Shown here one piece after another: positions 8,579 through 16,758 of a stretch of DNA of 64,000 nucleotides. How positions within the stretch are numbered: the stretch's first letter is position 1; each line of letters starts with the position of its first letter. A model generated the notes under the pieces. The model had not been told where the DNA came from and did no database searches. It saw nothing but the letters and a program-made list of their open reading frames with translations. This DNA comes from Halorussus salilacus (lineage in GTDB: Archaea > Halobacteriota > Halobacteria > Halobacteriales > Haladaptataceae): NCBI RefSeq assembly GCF_024138125.1, contig NZ_CP099993.1, positions 2,232,001-2,296,000 on the forward strand. The letters run 5' to 3'. The position numbers were made by a program, and so were the translations under genes.

Positions 8579-9046
8579 TTAACGCTTCCGAAATTCTGCG
8601 CCGTCTCCGACCGCGGATTCGACGTACGCGACCGCCTCTCGGGGCGTCTCGACGGCCTCGACGCCCGGCGCGTCGTGGGTCTCCAGCCCGGCGACCGGGC
8701 GGTCGAACACGCCCGCGAATCCGAGTTCCGAGAGGGTGCCCGGCCCGCCGTCGATTGCGATGGCGGCGTCGCCGTTCATCACGACCAGTCCGTTCCGGGC
8801 GTGGCCCAGTCCGGTGGCGATGGGGATGTCAACGTGGGGGTTGGCGGCCCGGCGGTCCTCGCCCGGGAGGATGCCGACGGTCCGGCCGCCAGCCTCGCTC
8901 GCGCCGCGGCAGGCGGCCTCCATGACGCCGCCGAGGCCGCCACAGACCACCTCGTGGCCGCGCTCGCCGAGCAGTCTGCCGACCTCCTCGGCGAGTTCTG
9001 CCTCGCTCTCGGTGACGGTCCCGCCGCCGATGACGCTGACTCGCAT
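8579..9046 (-). CDS. LOG-like/TIGR00725 family SLOG-fold protein
   Basis: This 155-residue protein opens with MRVSVIGGG, a Rossmann-like nucleotide-binding strand. It also has CGGLGGVMEAACRGA near 35-49 and DGGPGTLSEL near 98-107, which correspond to the PGGxGTxxE signature of LOG/lysine-decarboxylase-like proteins. The family binds or hydrolyses nucleotides; the exact ligand is unknown. The start is ATG at 9046. It lies just downstream of nothing co-directional, with the tRNA-Pro gene after its stop. Confidence 0.82.
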   Translation of the reverse strand: MRVSVIGGGTVTESEAELAEEVGRLLGERGHEVVCGGLGGVMEAACRGASEAGGRTVGILPGEDRRAANPHVDIPIATGLGHARNGLVVMNGDAAIAIDGGPGTLSELGFAGVFDRPVAGLETHDAPGVEAVETPREAVAYVESAVGDGAEFRKR

Positions 9047-9421
9047 GTGCGTGACTGTTCGGTGGTTCCTGTTGAGTGTGTCGTTCGGTCGCGTGATTCG
9101 GTCGGCCTCCGGACGAACGGAGTCGGTGTCGCCGTCGTTCGAGACGACCGAGGTGCGAGACGACCGAGGTGCGAGACGACCGAGGTGCGAGACGACCGAG
9201 GTGCGAGACGACCGCGGTGCGAGACGGCAAAGGTGCGACGTGTCGCTAGCTACTCCCGGTACCTATGAGACCGCACCGCACAGCACCGCGACCGCACCGC
9301 GACCGCGACCGCACCGCGCCCCGTGCCTCCCCGCGTGCGCTCGCGGCCTCCGCGAGGCCGCGAGCGCGGCGCGTCCCGTGGTCGGTGAAAATTCACGGAA
9401 TCCGTGGTCTGCGTCGGACGC
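9047..9421. other. 375-base gene-free stretch rich in simple repeats
   Basis: No credible gene is seen on either strand. The stretch holds the 16-base tandem array at 9141-9236 and then a low-complexity run of accgcg/caccgc triplets around 9270-9325. Promoter elements of the LOG-like gene probably lie at its left end. Confidence 0.7.
9141..9236. repeat. Six tandem copies of a 16-base unit
   Basis: The unit gagacgaccgaggtgc is repeated head to tail at 9141, 9157, 9173 and 9189 without change. A fifth copy at 9205 has one substitution, and a sixth at 9221 has more changes. The period is exactly 16 bases with no spacers, so this is a tandem repeat rather than CRISPR. Decay toward one end suggests slippage from the left. 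Confidence 0.9.
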
Positions 9422-10018
9422 TCAGTACTCGGTGAACCCCTCGGTGTCCAGATAGTTGTGGGCCACCGTGATGGCGTGGTCGGCGTGGAGGAGTTCCGGC
9501 CCGAGTCGGACGCGCTCGTCGGCGGCGTCGGCGAGCAGGGCCGCCTCGTCGTCCCCGAAATCGTGGTGGTCCGAGAGGACGAACACGGGGTCCTCGGGCG
9601 GTTCCACGTCCACGACCGGGTCGCCGTCCTCGTGGAGCTGGACCACGGTCCCGTCGCGGGCGGCGTCTTCGAGGACGGGCTCGAACCCGCGCTTCGAGAG
9701 GTGGACGCCCGGCGAGCTCTCGACCGCCATGTGACCGATGGCCTCGCCCTTCTGGTCGAGCGCCTTGCGGACCAGCGCCGCGGTACTGCGCTCGTCGGGG
9801 TTGAGGTGCCGGAGGTCGGCCCCCTCGAAGCGAACCGTCACCTCGTCCCGCAGGACGAGGTGGACCCGCACGTCCTCGCGGATGTCGTGCGAGAGGAAAA
9901 AGGCGGAGTTGACGCAGCGACACAGCACGTCGAGTCGGCCCGCACCGCCCGCGAGGTCGTCGAGCGAGAAGTCGGGGGTCGTCGGCGCGTCGTGCCCGAG
10001 GACGATGAACTGTCGCAT
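9422..10018 (-). CDS. trmY: tRNA (pseudouridine(54)-N(1))-methyltransferase TrmY
   Basis: This 198-residue protein begins [22 protein letters not shown], the characteristic N-terminus of the archaeal SPOUT methyltransferase TrmY. It continues with [31 protein letters not shown] and, near the C-terminus, [13 protein letters not shown], which forms part of the knotted SAM pocket. The enzyme methylates pseudouridine 54 in the T loop of archaeal tRNAs. The length is typical. The ATG at 10018 fits the family N-terminus exactly. Confidence 0.93.
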   Translation of the reverse strand: MRQFIVLGHDAPTTPDFSLDDLAGGAGRLDVLCRCVNSAFFLSHDIREDVRVHLVLRDEVTVRFEGADLRHLNPDERSTAALVRKALDQKGEAIGHMAVESSPGVHLSKRGFEPVLEDAARDGTVVQLHEDGDPVVDVEPPEDPVFVLSDHHDFGDDEAALLADAADERVRLGPELLHADHAITVAHNYLDTEGFTEY

Positions 10019-10403
10019 GGGTCGGAGTAGTCGGGCGGGGATAATACGCGCGTCGAAGGCGGTCGGGGTCGAACGACATCCAATTCCGCCGCGAATCGGT
10101 CCGTTTCAGACGGTGCTTACGGCGTCGAGTGTCCCTGGAATCGCAGAGATGAAGCGCGGATATCCGATTGTGCGAGGTGGAAGGTGGGACCGATTCTCGT
10201 CGGCGATAAAGACCGCCTGAAGCACGCGAGCGGAGCGTGTCCCCGACGGCGACCCTCGTGTGGCCCGCCCTGAACCCCGATGTGCCGCCGCATAACAATG
10301 TGCGTGTCGGCCGACGGTTGGCGATACGAGCCGATAACGCGACGCTAACCCTCCCGATGACCGGGGTAGCGTGGGATTATCGGCGTTACGGAGGCACCAA
10401 AAT
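10019..10403. other. 385-base gene-free region between divergent trmY and cetZ
   Basis: No supported gene is seen. The region must hold the promoters of both genes. A short palindromic motif, cacgcgagcggagcgtg, lies near 10222. A gattatc segment near 10375 sits about 27 bases above the cetZ ATG. Confidence 0.6.
10390..10394 (+). promoter_or_regulatory. Shine-Dalgarno-like ggagg of cetZ
   Basis: The sequence ggagg ends nine bases before the ATG at 10404. Such sites are not common in this window, where many genes look leaderless. It supports the start MKLAMIGFGQ over the longer in-frame ATG at 10371. Confidence 0.55.
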
Positions 10404-11567
10404 ATGAAGCTCGCAATGATCGGCTTCGGGCAGGCAGGCGGCAAGATAGTGGACAAGTTCGTCGAGTACGACCGACGCACCGGGAGCGAGGTCGTCCGGT
10501 CGGCGGTCGCGGTCAACACCGCGAAGGCCGACCTCGCGGGGCTCGAAAACGTCCCCGAGCGAAACCGCGTCCTCATCGGGCAGGCCCGGGTGAAGGGCCA
10601 CGGCGTGGGCGCAGACAACGAACTCGGCGCGGAGATCGCCGAGGAGGACATCGACGAGGTGCAGGGCGCGATAGACGAGGTCCCGGTCCACGAGATCGAC
10701 GCGTTCCTCGTGGTCGCGGGGCTGGGCGGCGGCACCGGTTCGGGCGGTGCGCCCGTCCTCGCCAGCCACCTCACGCGCCTCTACACCGAGCCCGTCTACG
10801 GTCTCGGCGTCCTGCCAGCGCAGGACGAAGGGGGAATTTACACGCTCAACGCCGCCCGCTCGTTCAAGACGTTCGTCGACGAGGTCGACAACTTGCTGGT
10901 GTTCGACAACGACGCGTGGCGCGAGACCGGCGAGTCGGTCCGGGGCGGCTACGACCGCATCAACGAGGAGATCGTCCGGCGGTTCGGCGTCCTCTTCTCG
11001 GCGGGCGAGGTCGGCGCGAGCGAGCAGGTCGCCGAAAGCGTGGTCGATTCCAGCGAGATAATCAACACGCTCGCCTGCGGCGGGGTCTCGACCGTCGGCT
11101 ACGCGACCGAGGAGGTCGACGCTCCGGGCGGCGGTCTCCTCGGGCGGTTCACGGACGCGGAGATAGACGCCACCCAGACCACCAACCGCATCACCAGCCT
11201 CGTCCGGAAGGCGGCGCTCGGACGGCTCACCCTGCCCTGCGACATCGAGAGCACCGAGCGCTCGCTCGTGGTCACCAGCGGCCCGCCGAACTACCTCAAC
11301 CGCAAGGGCATCGAGCGCGGGCGAAAGTGGCTCGAAAACGAGACCCGCTCGATGGAGGTCCGGGGCGGCGACTACCCCATCCGGGGAGCCGACCGCGTCG
11401 GCGCGGTGGCCCTGCTTTCGGGCGTGACCGACGTGCCCCGGATCAAGGACCTGCAGGGCGTCGCGGTCGAGACGCAGGACAACATCGAGGACATCCGGGA
11501 CGAGAGCGAGCGGAACCTCGAACAGTTAGTCCACGACGACGCCGGGGAGCTGGAAGCGCTGTTCTGA
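10404..11567 (+). CDS. cetZ1: CetZ1 tubulin/FtsZ superfamily GTPase
   Basis: This 387-residue protein starts MKLAMIGFGQAGGKIVDKF and carries the tubulin signature GLGGGTGSGGAP at about 107-117, which binds GTP phosphates. The later segment AQDEGGIYTLNAARSF contains conserved sugar- and T7-loop-type residues. CetZ proteins form cytoskeletal filaments that control cell shape and motility in haloarchaea; CetZ1 is the most conserved member. Paralogue assignment rests on the N-terminus and is likely but not proved. The gene is transcribed alone. Confidence 0.92.
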   Translation: MKLAMIGFGQAGGKIVDKFVEYDRRTGSEVVRSAVAVNTAKADLAGLENVPERNRVLIGQARVKGHGVGADNELGAEIAEEDIDEVQGAIDEVPVHEIDAFLVVAGLGGGTGSGGAPVLASHLTRLYTEPVYGLGVLPAQDEGGIYTLNAARSFKTFVDEVDNLLVFDNDAWRETGESVRGGYDRINEEIVRRFGVLFSAGEVGASEQVAESVVDSSEIINTLACGGVSTVGYATEEVDAPGGGLLGRFTDAEIDATQTTNRITSLVRKAALGRLTLPCDIESTERSLVVTSGPPNYLNRKGIERGRKWLENETRSMEVRGGDYPIRGADRVGAVALLSGVTDVPRIKDLQGVAVETQDNIEDIRDESERNLEQLVHDDAGELEALF

Positions 11568-11608
11568 GCGCGGCCGCGAGGGGTCCGTCGCCGACCGGGG
11601 TCGGGCGC

Positions 11609-11773
11609 TCACCAGACGCGGGCCGCAGGGGTGTCACACTCCTCGCAGACGACTGCGTCGTCGCCCTTGAACTCCCCGCGCGCCAGCGTCCCCCTCGCAC
11701 ACCAGTTGCAATCGTCGCCGACGAGCGCGGCGAGCAGCGAGTCCGTCCGGGTCCCCCGAGAGGTTCCTTGCAT
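11609..11773 (-). CDS. Small zinc-finger protein (54 residues)
   Basis: The product has two Cys pairs, CNWC near residue 17 and CEEC near residue 43, spaced as in a haloarchaeal mini zinc finger, and ends PAARVW. The start at ATG 11773 leaves a compact protein; the longer in-frame extension has no Cys and looks like upstream DNA. Very small proteins with two CPxCG-like motifs are common in haloarchaea and often affect growth or stress phenotypes, but no specific function is known here. It converges on cetZ1 and lies just downstream of the MFS gene. Confidence 0.75.
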   Translation of the reverse strand: MQGTSRGTRTDSLLAALVGDDCNWCARGTLARGEFKGDDAVVCEECDTPAARVW

Positions 11774-11891
11774 CGTTCGGAACGCTACGACGCCACCGCA
11801 TAAACGTGTCGGTTCGACGAGAACACGTCGGGTCTCGCTCGGAACCCACGGCGCTTGGCGGGCGCTCCGGACGGAGACCGACACCCGGGGC

Positions 11892-13100
11892 CTACCGCCG
11901 CACGAGGGCGTACGCGGCGACGCCCGAACTCACGACGACCAGTCCCGAGACCAGCAGGAGGACCCGGTAGCCCGCCAGCGACGAGGCGAAGGCGGTCTCG
12001 GCGACGAACGTGAACGACACCGGGCCGAGGGTCTGGCCGAGTCGGAGCATGCTGGTCCGCATCCCCATCATCCCCGCGCGGAGCCGACCCGAGACGAGTG
12101 TGACGACGGTCGTGTCGACCGAGGGCATCACGATGCCGAAGCCGACGCCGAACGCGAGCAGCGACGCGCCGACGAAGACCGGCGACGGCGCGAGCCAGAC
12201 GCCGAGCAGGCTCGTCCCGTAGGCGACGAACCCGAGCGCGAGGAGCTCGGGCGCGGTCCGCCACTCCGAGACCCGGCCGTACTGGGAGGAGACGGTCGCG
12301 CTCGCGACCGACACCATCGCCAGCACCGGCCCGATCTGCTCGGCCGAGAGGCCGAACTCGTCGCTGAGCAGGAGTGGCAGCGCGGTGAGGACCGCGCCGT
12401 AGAACACGAAGAACGCCGCGAAGATGGCGGCGAAGATGGCGAGTGCTTCCGGGAGCAGGACCACGTCGCGGATGCGCCCGACGTACTCCCGGACGCCGGT
12501 CGCCTCCCGCGTCTCGGGTTCGTCGAGCGCCACGACCGCGACGAGGCCGACGAGGACGGCGACGCCGAAGAAGACGAACGGGACGTTCCACCGGACTCCG
12601 GCGAGCGCCCCGCCGACGAGAGGGTAGACCGCCGCGCCGGTGCCGATCATGCTGCCGTTGAGGCCCATGACCGCGTTCCGGCGACCGCCCTCGTAGAAGT
12701 CACCGATGAGCGTGACCGCGAGCGTGACGAGCGCGCTCGCGCCGACCCCCTGGAGGAATCTGAGGGCCAGCACCTCGGCGAAGCTCCCCGCGACCGAGAT
12801 TCCCGCGCCCGCGAGGCCGAAGACGAACAACAGCGGGACGATGACCCGCCTGCGGCCGACCCGGTCGGCGACGAGGCCGATGAACGGCGTCAGGAAGACG
12901 CCGGGCAGGGTGTAGGCGGTGATGACCAGTCCGACCTGCGCGTCCGAGACGCCGAAGACCGCCCGGAGGTCCGGTAGCACGGGGCTGATGAGCGAGACGC
13001 CCATCACGCCGATGAGCGAACTCGACAGGATGACGTAGAGCGCGCTCGACCCCCATGGAATCGTCGAGGGGGCGGTGGTCTCGGAGGTGGTGGCGGGCAT
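11892..13100 (-). CDS. MFS transporter (drug/metabolite exporter-like)
   Basis: This 402-residue protein has about twelve hydrophobic helices. The loop between helices 2 and 3 reads GLVADRVGRRRV, the standard MFS motif A (GxxxDRxGRR). RFLQGVGASALVTLAVTLIGD resembles the proton antiport motif region of DHA1-type exporters. A central hydrophilic loop containing PETREATGVREY divides the halves. Substrate unknown. The start is ATG 13100; it is divergent from the C45 peptidase gene. Confidence 0.87.
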   Translation of the reverse strand: MPATTSETTAPSTIPWGSSALYVILSSSLIGVMGVSLISPVLPDLRAVFGVSDAQVGLVITAYTLPGVFLTPFIGLVADRVGRRRVIVPLLFVFGLAGAGISVAGSFAEVLALRFLQGVGASALVTLAVTLIGDFYEGGRRNAVMGLNGSMIGTGAAVYPLVGGALAGVRWNVPFVFFGVAVLVGLVAVVALDEPETREATGVREYVGRIRDVVLLPEALAIFAAIFAAFFVFYGAVLTALPLLLSDEFGLSAEQIGPVLAMVSVASATVSSQYGRVSEWRTAPELLALGFVAYGTSLLGVWLAPSPVFVGASLLAFGVGFGIVMPSVDTTVVTLVSGRLRAGMMGMRTSMLRLGQTLGPVSFTFVAETAFASSLAGYRVLLLVSGLVVVSSGVAAYALVRR

Positions 13101-13179
13101 TCGGAGGGGTCACCTCGGAGATGGGCACCTGGCCACTTATCGCCCCGGTTTCGGGCCTCCGGTTGCCCCCACTCGAACC

Positions 13180-13185
13180 TTTATC
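13180..13185 (+). promoter_or_regulatory. TATA-like box of the C45 peptidase gene
   Basis: The sequence tttatc lies 25-30 bases above the ATG at 13210 in GC-rich surroundings, matching a leaderless archaeal promoter. Confidence 0.5.
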
Positions 13186-13209
13186 TCCCCGGCCGACCCC
13201 ATCTCCCCC

Positions 13210-14430
13210 ATGGCCGAGTTCGAGCGCGTGGTATTGACAGGCACGCCTCACGAACGCGGGCGCGAACACGGCGAGCGGTTCGCCGACGCGGTCGCGTCCA
13301 ACGTCGAACTGTACCGCGAGCGGTTCGCCCACGAGGGGGTGGACGTGGACGGGATTCGGGACCACGCCGCCGACTACGTCGAGGTCATCGAGCGCGACAA
13401 CCCCGAGTACGCCGCGGAGATGCGCGGGGTCGCAGAAGGGAGCGACGTTCCCCTCGCCGACGTGGCGATGCTCAACGTCCGGTGGGAGGTCATCTACCCC
13501 GCGTGGAAGGACCGGGCGGAGAGCGAGGAGCGAGAGAAGGGACGAACGCGAGAGAACGAAGGGGCGCGAGAGAGGGGAGAGACGGGAGAGACGGGAGAGA
13601 CGGGGAACGAAGAGACCACTCGCGAAGGAGCCCCGCCGTCGACCGGCGGCTCGCCGCCGGTCGACGGCTGCACCAGCTTCGGCGTGCTCCCCTCGGCGAC
13701 CGCCGACGGCACGACCTACGTCGGACAGAACTGGGACTGGCTCGCGCCCGTGGCCGACAATCTCTTCCTGATGGAGTTGCGCCGCGAGGACGCGCCCGAC
13801 CTGCTGGCGATGACCGAGGCGGGCATCGTCGGCGGGAAGGTCGGCGTCAACGAGCACGGTATCGGCCTCGCGGTCAACGGTCTCATCTCCGCGGAGGACG
13901 GCCGCAACGAGTTCCGCAAGCCCTACCACGTCCGGTTCCGCGAGGTGCTCGACGCCGACCGGTTCGACGACGCGCTCGCCCCGATACTGGAGACCGACCG
14001 GGTCTGCTCGGCGAACGTCCTCGTCGGCCACGCCGAGGGGGAGGTCATCGACCTCGAAGCCGCGCCCGGACTCGTCAATCCGGTGTATCCCGAGGAGGGC
14101 GTCCTCGCGCACGCCAACCACTTCGAGACCGACGCCGTCGAGAGCCTGAACGAGAAGCGCGGGCCGAGCACGCTCTACCGGGCCGAGCGCCTGCGACGCC
14201 TGCTCGCCGAGGACGCCGACGCGGGAGGCGTCGATTCGGCCGCCGTCCGGGCCGCGCTCCGGGACCACTTCGGGAGGCCGTCGAGCATCTGCAGTCACGT
14301 CGACGAGTCGCTCCCGGAGGTCGAGTACGGCCAGACCAACGCGAGCATCGTCATCGACCTGCAGGAGCGGAAATTGCTCGGCCAGCGCGGGCCGCCCTGC
14401 GAGGGAGAGTACCACGAGTACGCCCTCTGA
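13210..14430 (+). CDS. C45 family autoproteolytic acyltransferase/hydrolase (AAT-like Ntn hydrolase)
   Basis: This 406-residue protein has the C45 layout: GTPHERGREHGERFAD near the start, MLNVRWEV near 90, then a Gly-Cys cleavage site VDGCTSFG with the catalytic nucleophile C154. GQNWDW follows near 175, then GGKVGVNEHGIGLAVNGL, and HANHF in the C-terminal half. In this family the precursor cuts itself before the Cys and then hydrolyses or transfers acyl amides. A low-complexity insert (about residues 100-150) just before C154 is encoded by tandem gagacggga units and a perfect inverted repeat. No partner gene shows the substrate. Confidence 0.85.
   Translation: MAEFERVVLTGTPHERGREHGERFADAVASNVELYRERFAHEGVDVDGIRDHAADYVEVIERDNPEYAAEMRGVAEGSDVPLADVAMLNVRWEVIYPAWKDRAESEEREKGRTRENEGARERGETGETGETGNEETTREGAPPSTGGSPPVDGCTSFGVLPSATADGTTYVGQNWDWLAPVADNLFLMELRREDAPDLLAMTEAGIVGGKVGVNEHGIGLAVNGLISAEDGRNEFRKPYHVRFREVLDADRFDDALAPILETDRVCSANVLVGHAEGEVIDLEAAPGLVNPVYPEEGVLAHANHFETDAVESLNEKRGPSTLYRAERLRRLLAEDADAGGVDSAAVRAALRDHFGRPSSICSHVDESLPEVEYGQTNASIVIDLQERKLLGQRGPPCEGEYHEYAL
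13568..13602 (+). repeat. Tandem gagacggga units inside the C45 gene
   Basis: The nine-base unit gagacggga recurs three times with flanking variants, giving GETGETGET in the protein. Because the unit is a multiple of three, copy-number change keeps the frame. Confidence 0.7.
13636..13667 (+). repeat. Perfect inverted repeat with 15-base arms upstream of the catalytic Cys codon
   Basis: ccgtcgaccggcggc at 13636-13650 is the exact reverse complement of 13653-13667, with a two-base loop. It encodes PSTGGSPPVDG, ending one codon before the Cys154 codon at 13669. A strong hairpin in the mRNA is expected. Confidence 0.85.
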
Positions 14431-14439
14431 GGTCGCGGC

Positions 14440-15585
14440 TCACATCGCGGCCCGAGGCGAGACGAGGCTCCCCGCCTCGCGGCGCACCTGCAACGCGGTC
14501 GCCAAATCGGCCGCGGTGATGACGCCGACCGTTTCCCCGCGCTCCTCGACGACCGCGGCGTCGGCCCCCGAGCGGTTCATCAGCGCGATGACCTCGAACA
14601 GCGGCAGGTCGCGCTCGACCCGCGGGACCTCCGCGTCGACGACCTGCCCGACCGTGGTCGCCTCCCGGTTTCGCTTCGCCCGGAGGTCGCCCAGCGAGAC
14701 CACGCCGACGACCGACCCGGCCTCGGTCACGGGGTAGGTCGTCCGGCGCTCGGTCATCATCCGGTCGAGGAGGGCCGATATCGACTCGTCGGCCGCCACG
14801 CCCTCGACTCCGGCGGTCATCGCGTCGGCGGCGGTGACGCCGTCGAGCAGGGCGTCGAGCGCGACCAGCCGGGACTCGCTGGTGGCCGCGGCGTAGACGA
14901 ACAGCGCGAGCAGGAGGAGGAGGGGGCTGAACGACAGGACGCCCAGAATCGCGAACCCCAGCGCGAACAGCGACCCGATGCGCGCGGCGGTCCGGGTCGC
15001 GGTCGCGTAGGGCTGTGAGCGCGCGAGCAGCGCCCGGAGGACCCGGCCGCCGTCCATCGGGAACGCCGGGAGGAGATTGAACACCGTGAGGACGACGTTG
15101 GTGACGACGAGCCAGCCGAAGACGAACGTCGCGACCGGGACCGACCCTGGCAACGCGAGCACGACGGCGTAACAGGCCGCGGCCGTCACCACGCTCGCGG
15201 CGGGTCCGGCGAGCGCGATCCACAGTTCGCGGTTCCACTCGCGGGGCATCGACTGGAGGCTGGCGAGGCCGCCGAGCAACCAGAGCGTGATGGATTCGGT
15301 GTGGATGCCGTACCGGCGGGCGGCCCACGCGTGGCCGAGTTCGTGGACCGCTACGCTGGCGAACAGGCCGACCGCCGCGGCCGACCCGACGAGCCACGGC
15401 GTGTTCCCGGCCGCGAGCGCGTCGCGGTCGAGGGTCGCTGGCGCGAAGCCGTCGATGATGTCGGCGTAGAACGCGATCTGCTCGCCGCTCCCGATGAGCC
15501 ACGCCAGCACCGGGAGGAAGACGATGAGCGAGATGTTGATCCGAATCGGGATGCCCCAGACGCTCGCGATGTCGTAGTTCCGCAT
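14440..15585 (-). CDS. Site-2 protease family (M50) membrane metalloprotease with CBS domains
   Basis: This 381-residue protein starts with an amphipathic N-terminus that reads WGIPIRINISLIVFLP, then has HELGH at 81-85 (zinc ligands and catalytic Glu) in a membrane helix. A NLLPAFPMDGGRVLRA motif (about 170-184) supplies the third zinc ligand D178. About six helices make the protease core, and the last 130 residues form a CBS pair (MTAGVEGVAADESISALLDRM and later VPRVERDLPLFEVIALM), which may sense adenine nucleotides. Such proteases cut membrane substrates in regulated proteolysis. The ATG at 15585 was chosen because the longer frame upstream is repetitive, Arg-rich sequence. Confidence 0.9.
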   Translation of the reverse strand: MRNYDIASVWGIPIRINISLIVFLPVLAWLIGSGEQIAFYADIIDGFAPATLDRDALAAGNTPWLVGSAAAVGLFASVAVHELGHAWAARRYGIHTESITLWLLGGLASLQSMPREWNRELWIALAGPAASVVTAAACYAVVLALPGSVPVATFVFGWLVVTNVVLTVFNLLPAFPMDGGRVLRALLARSQPYATATRTAARIGSLFALGFAILGVLSFSPLLLLLALFVYAAATSESRLVALDALLDGVTAADAMTAGVEGVAADESISALLDRMMTERRTTYPVTEAGSVVGVVSLGDLRAKRNREATTVGQVVDAEVPRVERDLPLFEVIALMNRSGADAAVVEERGETVGVITAADLATALQVRREAGSLVSPRAAM

Positions 15586-15659
15586 ACCGAGGCATAGAGA
15601 CGGGGGAGGGTTGTAGTTGGTGGTGCGCGCGACCCGCTCGCCGAGCGAGCGGGTCGCGC

Positions 15660-15743
15660 TCGGAACGGCCCGGGGAGGTGCCAGAACGCCCCGAAAAGGG
15701 ACCAGAACGCCCCGAAAGAGATCGGAACGCCCCGAAAGAGGGG
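15660..15743. repeat. Four degenerate tandem copies of a 21-base unit
   Basis: Copies begin at 15660, 15681, 15702 and 15723. The core is ggaacgccccgaaagag or agaacgccccgaaaag. The array ends at the stop codon of the amidase gene and lies upstream of the M50 protease start. Confidence 0.8.
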
Positions 15744-16661
15744 CTAGAACGGCTCGGAGAGGTACTCGCTCGGAATCGCGTTGCGCGCGGTCACGAGCGG
15801 GTCGACCACCTGACTGACCTCCAGCCCGCCGACGAGGCTGGCGAACATGTAGGCGTCGGTCGCGTCGAAGCCGTGTTCGCGCCCCAGCAGTTCGAGCAGG
15901 TCGCGGTGGGCCAGCCGACACGCGTCTTCGAGGGTCTCGGCGCTCGCGACCGTCTTCCACGCGCTCCCGGTGTCGACGAGCGGTCGGTCGAGCGAGACCG
16001 CGGGGTCATCGAGGAGTTCGAGGGTCACGTCGATGTCGGTGCCGATCTCCGCGCCGGTCCCGCACATCTCGCCGTCGGCCATCGCGGCCTTCGAGTCGCC
16101 CATCGCGAGCATCGCGCCCTCCTGAAAGACGGGGAAGTAGACCGTGGAACCGGTCGTGACGTCGGTCGTGTCGAGGTTCCCGCCGTGGTCGTGGGGGACC
16201 AGCGTGGTGTAGGACTCGGATTCGGGCGCGACCCCGATGGTCCCGATGACCGGGTCGATGTCGACGCTCAGCCCTCCGAAGTCGATGGTCTCCCCGTCGC
16301 CGTCGCCCTCGACCGGGGTGATGCGGCTCCGGGGTTCCTCGATGTCGTCGGCCTCGCGGAGGAAGCCGAAGCCGGGAATCGTCGTGACTCGCCCGCGGTC
16401 CTCGTTGACGCGGACGTCCTCTACGTGGACCGCGAGGACGTCGCCGGGTTCGGCCCCCTCGACCGCGATTGGGCCGGTCGCGCCGTTGACCTCGTCGGGG
16501 ACCTCGTCGATCACGTCCGACTCCGCCTGTACCGCCCCGCCGAGGCTGTCCACCGTCTCTATCGTGAGCGACTCGCCGCTGGCGGCGGTGTAGGCGGCGT
16601 CGAGGTCGGGCGAGAACTCGTAGACGATGCCGTCGTCGGCCGAGACCGTGGTCCGTGACAT
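15744..16661 (-). CDS. Acetamidase/formamidase family protein
   Basis: This 305-residue soluble protein has the FmdA_AmdA hallmarks: GPIAVEGAEPGDVLAVHVEDV near 65-85, GTIGVAPE near 140, the HDHGGNLDT metal-binding loop near 155-163, and FPVFQEGAMLAMGDSKAAMADGEMCGTGAEI near 175-205. It likely hydrolyses short amides such as formamide or acetamide, releasing ammonia. The ATG at 16661 gives the normal N-terminus. It is divergent from an AbgB-like amidohydrolase, 97 bases apart, so the two may share control. Confidence 0.9.
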   Translation of the reverse strand: MSRTTVSADDGIVYEFSPDLDAAYTAASGESLTIETVDSLGGAVQAESDVIDEVPDEVNGATGPIAVEGAEPGDVLAVHVEDVRVNEDRGRVTTIPGFGFLREADDIEEPRSRITPVEGDGDGETIDFGGLSVDIDPVIGTIGVAPESESYTTLVPHDHGGNLDTTDVTTGSTVYFPVFQEGAMLAMGDSKAAMADGEMCGTGAEIGTDIDVTLELLDDPAVSLDRPLVDTGSAWKTVASAETLEDACRLAHRDLLELLGREHGFDATDAYMFASLVGGLEVSQVVDPLVTARNAIPSEYLSEPF

Positions 16662-16758
16662 GGTAGTGGTTGTCACTCGCTCGTCCATAAGTGTGCGGTC
16701 CGCGGAAGTTCGAGGGGGCCGAGCCAACGTTGATGGTCCCGCCGCGCCATCCGAGACC

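Noticed and set aside
9141-9236. CRISPR array
   Set aside because: The 16-base units are contiguous with no spacers, and there are no cas genes.
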